NCBI RefSeq assembly: GCF_004000785.1
Contig: NZ_BILX01000020.1
Span: forward strand, 1 to 64,000
Source of the DNA: Paenibacillus ehimensis NBRC 15659
GTDB lineage: Bacteria; Bacillota; Bacilli; Paenibacillales; NBRC-103111
Direction: 5' to 3'
Length of the DNA: 64,000 bases
In this document: positions 37,141 to 46,052 of the stretch, piece by piece
Layout: each line of letters starts with the position of its first letter
How positions within the stretch are numbered: position 1 is the stretch's first letter
The notes under the pieces: generated by a model
Databases searched by the model: none
What the model saw: the letters and a program-made list of their open reading frames with translations, nothing else
Told to the model about the DNA's origin: nothing
Position numbers and translations under genes: made by a program

Positions 37141-37196
37141 ATTATAAACCATACGTTCATTTGAGTTCAAATGAATTATTTTTGAACCAAAATGAA
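37141..37196 (-). promoter_or_regulatory. kduI promoter with DeoR-type operator repeats
   Basis: On the minus strand -35 TTGAAC (37170-37165) and -10 TATAAT (37146-37141) are 18 bases apart. The -35 is covered by a perfect 9-2-9 palindrome, TTCATTTGAGTTCAAATGAA (37156-37175). A second half-like copy, TTGAACCAAAATGAA (37182-37196), repeats TTGAGTTCAAATGAA at a spacing of 21 bases, two helical turns. This fits repression by the neighbouring DeoR-family protein. Confidence 0.7.
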
Positions 37197-37247
37197 CCCA
37201 TATGGACATGCGAAACCGCAGACGCGGATATCGAGCCGGAGCGTTCG

Positions 37248-38024
37248 CTATCTTCCGGCCCGGCTCCACAGGTTCCGCTCGATACGCATGCCCGCCGCTT
37301 CGTAGCTTCGCGCCGTCTCCTCCGGCAAATACGGATCGGTCACGATCACGCCGATTTCGGACAGCTTCGCGAACGTGATTAGAGCACACTTGTCGAATTT
37401 GCTGTGGTCCGCCACGCAAAACACCTGCTTCGCGGAATCGATCATCGCCCGTTTTTGCCCGACGTGGGAATGGGTGAAGATCGTAAACCCGTACTCCGGA
37501 TGAATCCCGGTCGTGGACAGAAACGCCTTCTGTACGTTCAGCCGGCCGAGAAATTCCGCGGCTTCTTCGCTGACCAGCATGTTCCGGCTGCGAAAGCCGC
37601 CGGGGACGACCAGCCGGATGCGGTCCTTCTTGATCAGCTCGCTGATGATATGCAGATCGTTCGTGATGACCGTCAGCGGCGCATTGTCGAGCAGCTTGGC
37701 CATCTCCAGCGTCGTGCTGCCGCTGTCGAGCGCGATAATGTCGTTCGGCTCGACGAACCGCAGCGCCCACTCCGCCGCCTCCCGCTTCTCGTCCCGATGC
37801 TTCGGGTTCGGCGCGAGCCCGGCCAACAGGCCGGAATAGCCTTCATTGGCCAGCACGGCGCCGCCGTGAGTCCGGTGAAGCAGCCCTTTGCTCTCCAGCT
37901 TCTCGAGATCCTGGCGGATCGTCTTTCCCGTCACCCCGAGCTTGCCCGCCAAATCCGCGACGGACACCTCGCGGTGCGCCATGAGCAGCTCCATAATTTT
38001 CTCGTATCGTATGATGGCTGACAT
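37248..38024 (-). CDS. DeoR-family transcriptional regulator
   Basis: 258 aa from ATG 38024 (GGGGGC upstream). N-terminal DeoR helix-turn-helix (EVSVADLAGKLGVTGKTIRQ, then LHRTHGGAV), C-terminal sugar-phosphate sensor domain (IALDSGSTTLEMAKLL, TGIHPEYGFT, VADHSKFDK). It is the immediate upstream neighbour of kduI on the same strand and probably controls it in response to an uronate-pathway sugar phosphate. Confidence 0.88.
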   Translation of the reverse strand: MSAIIRYEKIMELLMAHREVSVADLAGKLGVTGKTIRQDLEKLESKGLLHRTHGGAVLANEGYSGLLAGLAPNPKHRDEKREAAEWALRFVEPNDIIALDSGSTTLEMAKLLDNAPLTVITNDLHIISELIKKDRIRLVVPGGFRSRNMLVSEEAAEFLGRLNVQKAFLSTTGIHPEYGFTIFTHSHVGQKRAMIDSAKQVFCVADHSKFDKCALITFAKLSEIGVIVTDPYLPEETARSYEAAGMRIERNLWSRAGR

Positions 38025-38219
38025 CGTTGCCCCCCGCTCTGCGGACTTGCTTCCCTCCTGCCAATCCGCACCCATATTTTTGCTGCCCCTATGGTAACAC
38101 AGCTTCTTCGGGAAAACCAAGCACCCCCGGCAAATACGCCCGTATGTCCGTTCCGCTCCCCTTTCGAACGGACTCCGCCGCAAAATCCGAAACTCCGTGA
38201 CGCTGCCGTACCAAAGTGT

Positions 38220-38225
38220 TATAAT
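38220..38225 (+). promoter_or_regulatory. -10 element of the aminotransferase gene
   Basis: A perfect TATAAT lies 46 bases before the start codon. No good -35 is visible at 17 bases; TGACGC is about the closest. Divergent from the DeoR gene. Confidence 0.4.
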
Positions 38226-38270
38226 ATGGTCTAATGTAAGGAATGAAGAAACATGGAAGGATGGACCGTT

Positions 38271-39578
38271 ATGAACCCTCTTGCCCAAAGTTTAAATGAG
38301 ACCATTCAAAAGGAAAGCCCGCACGTCTACGAGATGCTGTCCGAGCTCGGCAAACAGATTTATTTTCCGAAGGTCGGCATCCTGAGCCAATCCGCCGAAG
38401 CGAAGGCAAAGGCCAAGAAGTTCAACGCCACCATCGGCACGGCGCTGGAGAACGGTCAGCCGATGCATCTCAAGGTCATCCAAGATACACTGTCCGCTTA
38501 TAATCCGAAGGACATTTACGAATATGCCCCGCCGGCGGGCAAACCGGAGCTGCGCGCCGCATGGCGCAGCAAGATGATCGAGGAAAATCCGTCCCTTCAG
38601 GGCAAAAATCTCGGCAATCCGATCACGACGAACGCGCTGACCCACGGGCTGAGCATCGTGGCCGATTTGTTCGCAGGCCCCGGAGACGCCGTCCTTATCC
38701 CGGATAAAAACTGGGAAAACTACGAGCTGACCTTCGGCATTCGCCGCGGCGCCGAGCTCGTGTACTACCCGCTTTACACGGAAGACCGTCTGTTCAACGC
38801 CGCAGCGCTCCGCGACGCCCTGCTTGCACAGAAGAACAAGGGCAAAGCCATCGTCGTGCTGAACTTCCCGAACAATCCGACCGGCTATACGCCAGGTCCG
38901 GAAGAAGGGCGCGCCATCGTAGCGGCGATTAAGGATGCGGCGGAAGCCGGCATCAACGTCGTGGCTGTCACGGACGACGCTTACTTCGGCCTGTTCTTCG
39001 AGGATTCGCTGCACGAGTCGCTTGCCGGCCAATTGGCCGGGCTTCATCCGCGCGTGCTGTCGGTCAAGATCGACGGCGCAACGAAGGAAGAATACGTGTG
39101 GGGCTTCCGCGTCGGCTTCATTACGTACGTCGGTCAAAGCGATGCAACGCTGGCGGCTTTGGAGCAAAAAACGATGGGCATTATCCGCGCGGCGATTTCG
39201 AGCGGTCCGCACCCGTCCCAGACGTTCGTGCTGCATGCGCTGCAATCGCCGGACTTCAAAGCCCAGAAGCAGGAGAAGTTCGAGATTATGAAGGGCCGCG
39301 CCAAGCGAGTCAAAGCGCTGCTCGATACCGGCAAATTCGATCAGGTCTGGGATTACTATCCGTTCAACTCCGGCTACTTCATGTGCCTGAAACTGAAGAC
39401 GGTCGACGCCGAAACGCTGCGCCTGCACCTGCTCGATAAGTACGGCGTCGGGACGATCGCCCTCGGCGAGACGGACCTTCGCGTCGCCTTCTCCTGCATT
39501 GAGGAAGCGAATATCGACGAGCTGTTCGAAACGATCTACCAAGGCGTTCTGGATCTCCAGAATGTCGCCGCAAAATAA
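38271..39578 (+). CDS. Class I/II aminotransferase (PLP-dependent)
   Basis: 435 aa from ATG 38271, with GGAAGGA nine to ten bases upstream; ATG 38253 lacks a ribosome site. Fold-type I aminotransferase: NFPNNPTGYTPG (cofactor-loop block), DDAYFGLF, and the likely Schiff-base lysine in DGATKEEYVWGFRVGF. C-terminal LRVAFSCIEE carries the carboxylate-binding region. The amino acid substrate is not evident. Monocistronic, followed by an inverted repeat and a terminator. Confidence 0.85.
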   Translation: MNPLAQSLNETIQKESPHVYEMLSELGKQIYFPKVGILSQSAEAKAKAKKFNATIGTALENGQPMHLKVIQDTLSAYNPKDIYEYAPPAGKPELRAAWRSKMIEENPSLQGKNLGNPITTNALTHGLSIVADLFAGPGDAVLIPDKNWENYELTFGIRRGAELVYYPLYTEDRLFNAAALRDALLAQKNKGKAIVVLNFPNNPTGYTPGPEEGRAIVAAIKDAAEAGINVVAVTDDAYFGLFFEDSLHESLAGQLAGLHPRVLSVKIDGATKEEYVWGFRVGFITYVGQSDATLAALEQKTMGIIRAAISSGPHPSQTFVLHALQSPDFKAQKQEKFEIMKGRAKRVKALLDTGKFDQVWDYYPFNSGYFMCLKLKTVDAETLRLHLLDKYGVGTIALGETDLRVAFSCIEEANIDELFETIYQGVLDLQNVAAK

Positions 39579-39642
39579 GAAAAACTTCTATCGAAGTCTA
39601 TTCATGGATGAGCGACCGCGGTATAGCGGAAGCTTTTCTTGC

Positions 39643-39689
39643 GATATAGAATTCATTCAGCTCCGCTGATAACTTATAAATTCTATATC
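39643..39689. repeat. 11-bp inverted repeat
   Basis: GATATAGAATT (39643-39653) and AATTCTATATC (39679-39689) are perfectly complementary around a 25-base loop. No T run follows. It may stabilise the 3' end of the aminotransferase transcript. Confidence 0.5.
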
Positions 39690-39703
39690 AAAACGAAATC
39701 CGT

Positions 39704-39740
39704 AAAAGCCGGGGTTCGCAAGAGCCTGCGGCTTTTTTTG
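39704..39740 (+). terminator. Terminator downstream of the aminotransferase gene
   Basis: AAAAGCCG pairs with CGGCTTTT across a short loop, followed by further T. Fits a Rho-independent terminator on the plus strand. Confidence 0.6.
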
Positions 39741-39743
39741 CAT

Positions 39744-39773
39744 TTGCAATCGACCGAAAAGGAATGCTACAAT
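39744..39773 (+). promoter_or_regulatory. Promoter of the small exported protein / khtTU region
   Basis: TTGCAA (39744-39749) and TACAAT (39768-39773) with an 18-base spacer. A small hairpin (ACCTC..GAGGT) lies between the -10 and the ribosome site. Confidence 0.5.
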
Positions 39774-39828
39774 AAATCTATGTTAACACCTCGGTTAAGT
39801 GAGGTTTTGTCCGAAAGGAGGAATGTGG

Positions 39829-40194
39829 ATGACAGCCTGCCGACATAAGCACCCTCTTCATGTCCTTTTTGTGCTGCTTACCGGTCTGTTCCTCACGTTC
39901 TCCTGGTTCATCCCGATTGCCGAAGCGGAAAATCCGCCGCTCACGCGCTCGATGACGATAGGCCAATCGGGCGCCTCCCACGTTGTCTCCACCGCTTCCC
40001 GTCAGCAGACGGACAACGACATGCACACACCCGTGCAAGGCTTGCCGGTTCTCCGTTCGGAAGCGATCCGGTTCCCCATGCCTGCCTTCATACTAGACCA
40101 GCGATCGGACCGTTCCATTTTCCTCCTGCTCAAGCAGCAGCTCCTCATGCCCTTAAAATTTACGGTGATTACGTACCTCGCTCCCCAAGCTTGA
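39829..40194 (+). CDS. Small exported or membrane-anchored protein, unknown
   Basis: 121 aa from ATG 39829; AAAGGAGG seven bases upstream favours it over ATG 39823, which is only one base from that site. The N-terminus has a signal peptide or anchor (HPLHVLFVLLTGLFLTFSWF, then IPIAEAE with a possible cleavage after AEA). The mature part is short and polar with a hydrophobic C-terminal stretch (SIFLLLKQQLLMPLKFTVIT). No family recognised. It precedes the khtT-khtU pair by 55 bases and could be co-transcribed with it. Confidence 0.55.
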   Translation: MTACRHKHPLHVLFVLLTGLFLTFSWFIPIAEAENPPLTRSMTIGQSGASHVVSTASRQQTDNDMHTPVQGLPVLRSEAIRFPMPAFILDQRSDRSIFLLLKQQLLMPLKFTVITYLAPQA

Positions 40195-40249
40195 CCGTTT
40201 ACGGGCTCCGGCAGCCGGACCCGCAATCCAAAGCTTGGGAGGAGATTCC

Positions 40250-40747
40250 ATGACAGATATCCGAGAGTCCGATCTTCCGGGAATCGGACGTAAATTTCAA
40301 CTGCACGCACGCGGAGGCGATAAACTGGTCGTGGTCGTCCACGACGACGGAAGAAGAGAGCTGTATCATTTTGATCCGGACGATCCGGATGAGACCGTCT
40401 CCACGGTAACGCTGGACGACGACGAAGCCAGAATGATGGCCGGCATTATCGGCGGCATGAGCTATCGGCCCAAATCGCTCGAAACGATGGAAGTGGCGCT
40501 GGACGCCCTGGTCGTGGAGTGGTTCAAGATCGAAGCCGGCGCAGGCAGCGTCGGGCATACGATCGGCGGGCTGAACGTCCGCAAGCAAACGGGAGCGACG
40601 ATCATCGCCGTTGCCGAGAAAAATCATACGCACTGCATTAATCCGGGCCCGGAGTACCGGCTTCACGCGGAATCGACGCTCGTCGTCGCGGGAGAACGCA
40701 AGCAATTGAAGGCGCTGAAGGAGCTCCTTCGGCAAGGGAGCCTGTAG
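40250..40747 (+). CDS. khtT: K+/H+ antiporter regulatory subunit (KhtT-like)
   Basis: 165 aa from ATG 40250, GGGAGGAG upstream. The N-terminal half is a KhtT/AmhM-type domain (DIRESDLPGIGRKFQLHARG), the C-terminal half a TrkA-C/RCK_C fold (TIGGLNVRKQTGATIIAVAE). In Bacillus, KhtT binds c-di-AMP and gates the KhtU antiporter. Three bases separate it from the antiporter gene, so subunits are co-translated. Confidence 0.88.
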   Translation: MTDIRESDLPGIGRKFQLHARGGDKLVVVVHDDGRRELYHFDPDDPDETVSTVTLDDDEARMMAGIIGGMSYRPKSLETMEVALDALVVEWFKIEAGAGSVGHTIGGLNVRKQTGATIIAVAEKNHTHCINPGPEYRLHAESTLVVAGERKQLKALKELLRQGSL

Positions 40748-40750
40748 CCT

Positions 40751-41992
40751 ATGGAGCACATCGTTCTAGAGATCGGGCTGGCGATTTGTCTCATTGCCGT
40801 TGCGGGCTGGCTTTCTACGAAGCTGCGATTTTCCGTCGTTCCGTTTTACATTTTGATCGGGATGGCGGTCGGCCCCCATGCGCCGAAGTTCGGGGCATTC
40901 GATTTCCGCTTCATCGACAGCGCTCCGTTGATCGAATTTATGGGCCGCCTCGGGGTGCTGTTTCTGCTCTTTTATCTCGGACTGGAATTTTCGGTCGGCC
41001 GGCTGATCAAGTCCGGGCGCTCCATCGCGGTCGGGGGCACGATCTATATCGCGATCAATTTCACGCTCGGGCTGCTGTTCGGCTGGCTCTCCGGATTCCC
41101 GCTGAACGAAACGCTGGTCATTGCCGGCATTACGACGATTTCCTCCAGCGCGATCGTCGCCAAAGTGCTCGTCGATCTGAAACGGACAGCCAATGCCGAG
41201 ACGGAAATGATTCTGGGCATCATCATGTTCGAAGACGTGTTTCTAGCCGTCTATATCTCCATTCTGTCCGGACTGCTGTTAAGCGGAGCCACATCGGTAG
41301 GGGGCATTATCCTGTCCGCGCTGCTCTCGCTCGGCTTCATGCTCGCCTTCCTGATCGTCGGGCGCAAAGCGGTGCCTTGGCTGAACCGCTTCCTGAATAT
41401 CCGGTCCAACGAAGTGTTTCTGCTGTTCGTCTTCGGCTTCCTGACGGTCGTGGCGGGCTTCTCCGAAACGATTCATGTCGCGGAAGCGATCGGGGCGCTG
41501 CTCGTCGGCTTGGTGCTGGCCGAGACCGAGCACAGGCACCGGATCGAGAAGCTGATTCTTCCGTTCCGGGATTTCTTCGGAGCGCTGTTCTTCTTCAGCT
41601 TCGGCCTGACCATCGATCCGCTCACGCTCGGCGGCGCCGTCTGGCTTTCGCTGGGCGCTGTGCTGCTGACGCTAGCTGGCAACTACGTGGCGGGGATGCT
41701 GGCCGGGCGAAGCGCCGGGTTGTCCCCGAAAGCGTCGTCCAACATCGGGCTGACGATCGTCTCCCGGGGAGAATTCTCCATCATTATGGCCAACCTCGGC
41801 AAAGCCGGCGGACTGATGACCGTTCTGCAGCCGTTCGCCGCGCTATATGTGTTAATCTTGGCGATTCTCGGACCGCTGCTGACGAAGGAATCGAAGCTCG
41901 TATACGGCGTGCTGAATCGTTGGTTTAAGCTCGACGCCACGGCGGCCGCGCCGCCGGACCGCTCCAAGGCGCAGGAAAACCATCCGGCCTGA
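40751..41992 (+). CDS. khtU: CPA2-family K+/H+ antiporter (KhtU-like)
   Basis: 413 aa, about 12 membrane helices throughout (EIGLAICLIAVAGWLSTKL, RLGVLFLLFYLGLEFSVG, ...). It contains the CPA2 core with the conserved TISSSAIVAKVL and SRGEFSIIM segments. Exports K+ (or Na+) in exchange for protons; the preceding KhtT-like subunit is its regulator. A bidirectional terminator follows. Confidence 0.88.
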   Translation: MEHIVLEIGLAICLIAVAGWLSTKLRFSVVPFYILIGMAVGPHAPKFGAFDFRFIDSAPLIEFMGRLGVLFLLFYLGLEFSVGRLIKSGRSIAVGGTIYIAINFTLGLLFGWLSGFPLNETLVIAGITTISSSAIVAKVLVDLKRTANAETEMILGIIMFEDVFLAVYISILSGLLLSGATSVGGIILSALLSLGFMLAFLIVGRKAVPWLNRFLNIRSNEVFLLFVFGFLTVVAGFSETIHVAEAIGALLVGLVLAETEHRHRIEKLILPFRDFFGALFFFSFGLTIDPLTLGGAVWLSLGAVLLTLAGNYVAGMLAGRSAGLSPKASSNIGLTIVSRGEFSIIMANLGKAGGLMTVLQPFAALYVLILAILGPLLTKESKLVYGVLNRWFKLDATAAAPPDRSKAQENHPA

Positions 41993-42002
41993 CGACGAAA
42001 AA

Positions 42003-42041
42003 AGCCTGACGGAAGGGACCGCTCCCTTTTCGTCAGGCTTG
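42003..42041. terminator. Bidirectional terminator between khtU and ilvA
   Basis: AAGCCTGACG-AAGGGA pairs with TCCCTT-CGTCAGGCTT, a stem of about 16 pairs with A/T tracts on both sides, between two converging genes. Confidence 0.8.
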
Positions 42042-42052
42042 TTCATTTTGGC

Positions 42053-43306
42053 TCAGATCAACAAATTAAACAAGTTCGGGTCCTTGTTAATCTCGCTGAA
42101 CCGCAGTCCCCGCTGCTCCATCCGCTCGATCAGCGGACCGTAATCGTCCTTGTGCTTGAGCTCGATGCCGACAAGCGCAGGACCGTTTTCCTTGCTTGTT
42201 TTCTTCGTATATTCGAACCGCGTAATGTCGTCGTTCGGTCCGAGCACATATTCGAGAAACTCCCGCAAAGCGCCCGCGCGCTGCGGAAAATTGACGATGA
42301 AGTAATGCTTGAGGCCCTCGTAGATGAGCGACCGCTCCTTGATTTCCTGCATCCGGTCGATGTCGTTGTTGCCGCCGCTAATGACGCACACGACATTTTT
42401 CCCGGCAATTTCCTCGCGGTAAAACTCCAGCGCCGCCACCGTCAGCGCTCCCGCCGGCTCGGCCACGATGGCGTTCTCGTTGTACAGCTCGAGAATCGTC
42501 GTGCACACCTTGCCTTCCGGCACGACGATGATGTCGTCGACGACTTCGCGGCAAATGTCGTAGGTCAGCTCGCCGACCCGCTTCACCGCCGTGCCGTCGA
42601 CGAATTTGTCGATCTCGCCAAGCGTGACGATCTCGCCCGAGTCGACCGATTGCCGCATCGAAGGCGCCCCTGTCGTCTCCACGCCGATGACCCGGGTGGA
42701 TGGGCTGACGCCCTTAATATACGTGCCCATCCCGGCAATGAGTCCGCCGCCGCCGATCCCGGCGAATACATAATCGACCTGCCCCTGCATGTCGTTCATC
42801 AGCTCCAGACCGACGGTGCCCTGTCCGGCAATGACCTTCGGATGATCGAACGGGTGAACGAACGACAGCCCTTCGCGCTCCCCGTAATCAAGCGCTTCCC
42901 GCAGCGAATCGTCAAAGGTGTCTCCGATCAGCACCACTTCGACGAACGGGCCGCCGAAGAGCTTGACCTGCGATATTTTTTGCCGCGGCGTTGTGGTCGG
43001 CATGAAAATTTTCCCGGGAATTTGCAGCGCATGGCAAGAATAGGCCACGCCTTGGGCATGATTGCCGGCGCTGGCGCAGACGACGCCTTTGCGCAGCTTG
43101 TCCTCGGGCAGGCTGCGGATCATATTGTAGGCGCCGCGAATTTTGAACGAGCGGACCACCTGCAGATCCTCCCGCTTCAAGAATACGTTGCAGCCGTATC
43201 TTTCGGATAGAATGAAATTTTTTTGCAAAGGGGTCTGATGCACGACGTCCTTCAGCAGATGGCTGGCGACGAGAATATCCTCTAGTTTCATACTTGGTGC
43301 GGTCAT
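42053..43306 (-). CDS. ilvA: Threonine dehydratase (biosynthetic type)
   Basis: 417 aa from ATG 43306 (GGAGG about eleven bases upstream; TTG 43324 overlaps that site). PLP lysine in VRSFKIRGAYN, glycine loop GIGGGGLIAGMG, C-terminal ACT-like regulatory domain (HYFIVNFPQRAGALREFLE..RFEYTKK). It converts threonine to 2-oxobutanoate for isoleucine synthesis. One ACT-like module, as in Bacillus IlvA. No leader attenuator recognised. Confidence 0.92.
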   Translation of the reverse strand: MTAPSMKLEDILVASHLLKDVVHQTPLQKNFILSERYGCNVFLKREDLQVVRSFKIRGAYNMIRSLPEDKLRKGVVCASAGNHAQGVAYSCHALQIPGKIFMPTTTPRQKISQVKLFGGPFVEVVLIGDTFDDSLREALDYGEREGLSFVHPFDHPKVIAGQGTVGLELMNDMQGQVDYVFAGIGGGGLIAGMGTYIKGVSPSTRVIGVETTGAPSMRQSVDSGEIVTLGEIDKFVDGTAVKRVGELTYDICREVVDDIIVVPEGKVCTTILELYNENAIVAEPAGALTVAALEFYREEIAGKNVVCVISGGNNDIDRMQEIKERSLIYEGLKHYFIVNFPQRAGALREFLEYVLGPNDDITRFEYTKKTSKENGPALVGIELKHKDDYGPLIERMEQRGLRFSEINKDPNLFNLLI

Positions 43307-43538
43307 AATCGTTTTTTCCTCCAACCCGGTGTACGCAAGTCTCGCGCCCGGCTTAACGGGCTTGCTCGCAATTTCTCCTAATTATACACCGTTCGGCGCA
43401 TCTGTCCATCCCCTATGGCAATTGCCAGGATAACCCGCCGCCGATGTTGCAAAGCGTTGTATGATCGGGTACGATGACGGTATCGGGGCATGACCTCGAC
43501 GCCATTTCTGCGGCAATTCCATAATCATGGAGAAATTT

Positions 43539-44381
43539 ATGAAAATAACGACGCTAATCGAAAATTTGAAGAATGATTCACAAGATTTAATCAATGAATC
43601 CGGCTTATCTCTTTACATAGAACTAGATAACAAACGTATCCTGTTTGATACCGGAAAAACCGGCAGCTTTATTACGAATGCACAGAAACTGGAAATTCAT
43701 TTAGAGCATGTGGATGCCGTCGTGCTTTCTCACGGCCACCATGATCATGGCGGAGGTCTTCTGCCGTTCTTTAAGGTAAACAGCAGAGCCAAAGTCTACA
43801 TGAAGAGGAAGGCTGCAGGAGATTATTATTTTCATATCCTGGGTTTTAACTAAAACATCGGCATCGATAAAAAAGTGTTCGAGGAGTATTCCAACCGAAT
43901 TGCTTATATTGATCGTTTTACCGAAATCATGAATGAAATTTATATAATTACAGACATCGAGGAGCAGGATTTGACCCCTAGGGGAAATAAATATTTATTT
44001 GCCAAAGAGGGGAATAAGCGGGTTCAAGATAAATTTGAACATGAGCTCATGATGGTCATCAAGGAGCAAGACGGGATCTGCGTATTTACGGGATGTTCTC
44101 ATAAAGGTACCCCCAATATGATACGAGCCGCCAGAACTATTTTCCCCAGTCTAGATATTAAAGCGGTTATAGGCGGCTTTCATCTCATGACGATACCGAT
44201 GCTAAAATCATTCAGCGTTTCCCAGGAAGAGATTCAGGCCATTGCCCAAATGATCGTCGACGAAAATATCCAAAAAGTATATACAGGGCATTGCACGGGG
44301 GTAAAAGCTTACAAAAATTTAAAACATATTTTGGGTTCCAAAATCGAGTATATTCGAACAGGATCTCAGATCTATGTGTAA
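43539..44381 (+). pseudogene. MBL-fold metallohydrolase with one in-frame stop
   Basis: ATG 43539 after GGAGAA. The N-terminal part carries the metal motif HGHHDHGG and ends ILGFN at a TAA (43851-43853). The same frame continues without other change (NIGIDKKVFEEYSNRIAY, ..VFTGCSHKGTPNMIR, VIGGFHLM, YTGHCTGV) to 44381, so the two pieces are one gene of about 280 codons broken by a single nonsense codon. Metal ligands are present in both halves. Base composition is clearly more AT-rich than the flanking genes, suggesting a more recent acquisition. The stop could also be a sequencing error. Confidence 0.8.
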
Positions 44382-44430
44382 AAAAACGGACCTTCCTGCA
44401 GACGTTTAACATGGCTGCAGGAAGGTCCGT
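44380..44430. terminator. Strong terminator between MBL pseudogene and SLH gene
   Basis: A perfect 16-bp stem (ACGGACCTTCCTGCAG with CTGCAGGAAGGTCCGT) and a 13-base loop. On the minus strand it is followed by seven T and serves the SLH gene. Confidence 0.85.
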
Positions 44431-44472
44431 TCCCCGTTGTAACTCTAACCTTTTTTAATCGTTCTCTCTCGT

Positions 44473-45711
44473 TTATCGAATAATGATGGTGTGGACGAGT
44501 TGGTTTTTGCCTCTCAGCTCCAAGGAACGTCCTGCGGTCAGCTGGCTGACGTCGCCGGAAATGTAAACCTCGGATGCGATTCCGTATACGGCCGTTTGCA
44601 CGCCGCCGCCGTTCACGTTTTGGTTAATCGTAACGTTGGCGAGGCCGCCCTTGGAGTTCAGCGTGTAGCTGTTCAGCGTTCCCGTTACCGTGAAGTCGGT
44701 TTGCTGCTGCGGATCGTTCGTCGTGTTCAACACTTCGACGTAGATCGCTTTGCCGCCGTACGTGCGGACCAGCACTTGATCGCCCGTACGCAGGTCGCCG
44801 GGAGCCACGCGGGAGCCGCTGCGGAACACGAATACGTTCGAATCCAGCTCGACGTTCAGCACCTCGTTGTTTTGCAATTTAACCGGCAGCAGGTTGTTGT
44901 TCAGCGCCCCGTTCACCGTGCCTTTCACCGATGCGCGGTCCGGCAGCTGGCTGCCCGTACGATCCAGCAGCGCAGCAAGCTCGGCGCGGGTCACCGGCTT
45001 GTTCGGGCGGAACGTGTTGTCCTCGTAGCCGTCGATCAAGTTTTTCTCGATCGCCACGGCCACGTAGCCTACGGAGCCGGCGGAAATTTTGTCGGCATCG
45101 CGGAACGGAAGCTTGGCGTTCATTTTGGCTTTGGCTTCGTTCTGCAGCTTCATCGCTTTGACCAGCAGCGTTGTCGCCCACAGGCGGTCCGCTTCCTTCT
45201 CCGGCTGGATCATGTCGTCCGTCTCGGCGAACAAGTCGTTTTGCAGCGCGACGGAAACGTAGCCGGTCGCCCACGGATATTTTTGCTTTAATTTGTCCGC
45301 ATCCTTGAAGTTCAGGTTAGCCGCCTTCGCATCAGCCGATTCGGCTTGATCGCGCAGACCCATCAAGCGGACCGCAGCGGTAATCGCCTCGATGCGGGTG
45401 ATCGTTTTGCGCGGCTGGAACGTGCCGTCCTCATAGCCTTCGAAGACGCGCTTGGAAGCGAGGGAAGCGATGTAACGCTGCGCCCATTCCACGTCCTTGC
45501 CCTTCAGATCGTCAAACGTCAGCTTTATATTGATATTGACATCGTCGTCAAAGTCCACTTTTTTCTCGATCTTGTCGCGTTTTTCCCAGTCGCGGTCTTT
45601 ATCCTTGTCATGACCTTTGCCTTTGCCGTCGGCGAAAGCCGCGGTCGATCCGCCCAGCACCATCGCCAGGGTCAATCCGGAAATCACTGTCTTCTTGAAA
45701 GCTTTGCTCAT
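44473..45711 (-). CDS. S-layer homology (SLH) domain protein
   Basis: 412 aa. Signal peptide (KTVISGLTLAMVLGGSTAAFA), a charged linker (GKGKGHDKDKDRDWEKRD), three SLH repeats (about 75-125, 137-190, 205-255; RYIASLASKRVFEGYEDGTF, YVAVAIEKNLIDGYEDNTF..TRAELAALL) and a C-terminal beta domain (about 265-412) without recognised family. SLH repeats bind pyruvylated wall polymers, so the protein is on the cell surface. Two tandem ATG codons; the second has the better spacing to AAAGGAGA. Ends at a strong terminator. Confidence 0.88.
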   Translation of the reverse strand: MSKAFKKTVISGLTLAMVLGGSTAAFADGKGKGHDKDKDRDWEKRDKIEKKVDFDDDVNINIKLTFDDLKGKDVEWAQRYIASLASKRVFEGYEDGTFQPRKTITRIEAITAAVRLMGLRDQAESADAKAANLNFKDADKLKQKYPWATGYVSVALQNDLFAETDDMIQPEKEADRLWATTLLVKAMKLQNEAKAKMNAKLPFRDADKISAGSVGYVAVAIEKNLIDGYEDNTFRPNKPVTRAELAALLDRTGSQLPDRASVKGTVNGALNNNLLPVKLQNNEVLNVELDSNVFVFRSGSRVAPGDLRTGDQVLVRTYGGKAIYVEVLNTTNDPQQQTDFTVTGTLNSYTLNSKGGLANVTINQNVNGGGVQTAVYGIASEVYISGDVSQLTAGRSLELRGKNQLVHTIIIR

Positions 45712-46052
45712 CATTCATTCTCCTTTGCCGAGTAGGTTGAACCGCAGTCCGGCTCCTGACGAACACATGGACAGCACAGGGCCAGCCGCCGCCTCGAATA
45801 GCGGAGGAAGTCCGTCGCACGTCGATTCCGCGAGCAGATGCGATACATGATATGAGTATGAAAAGAGGATGTTTCAGAACCTTCGCGAAGAGTTCCTGGA
45901 TTCACTTACATCGTTCGCCCTTCCGAAATTGTTTAGGGGGGTCCCTTTAGATCGTCTGCCAAAAATGTTAAACTTAACTGCATACCCCCGGGACTGTCCG
46001 TTTTCGGACCTGATCCCGGCTTCTACCATAAACGAAAGATAAGGAGAGAGAG
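45712..46052. other. Divergent intergenic region, nothing certain
   Basis: About 340 bases between the divergent SLH and FAD oxidoreductase genes. It must hold both promoters. A small hairpin (GTCCG-TTTT-CGGAC) lies at about 45996-46009. No gene or known RNA recognised. Confidence 0.4.

Noticed and set aside
38292-39542. Long open frame antisense to the aminotransferase
   Set aside because: No ribosome site or family resemblance; mirrors the codon pattern of the sense gene. The same applies to those opposite the FAD oxidoreductase (46605-47678), ilvA (42152-43210) and the ABC ATPase (60969-61955).
43851-43853. Recoded stop in the MBL gene (selenocysteine or pyrrolysine)
   Set aside because: The codon is TAA, which is not used for either, and no insertion element is visible.
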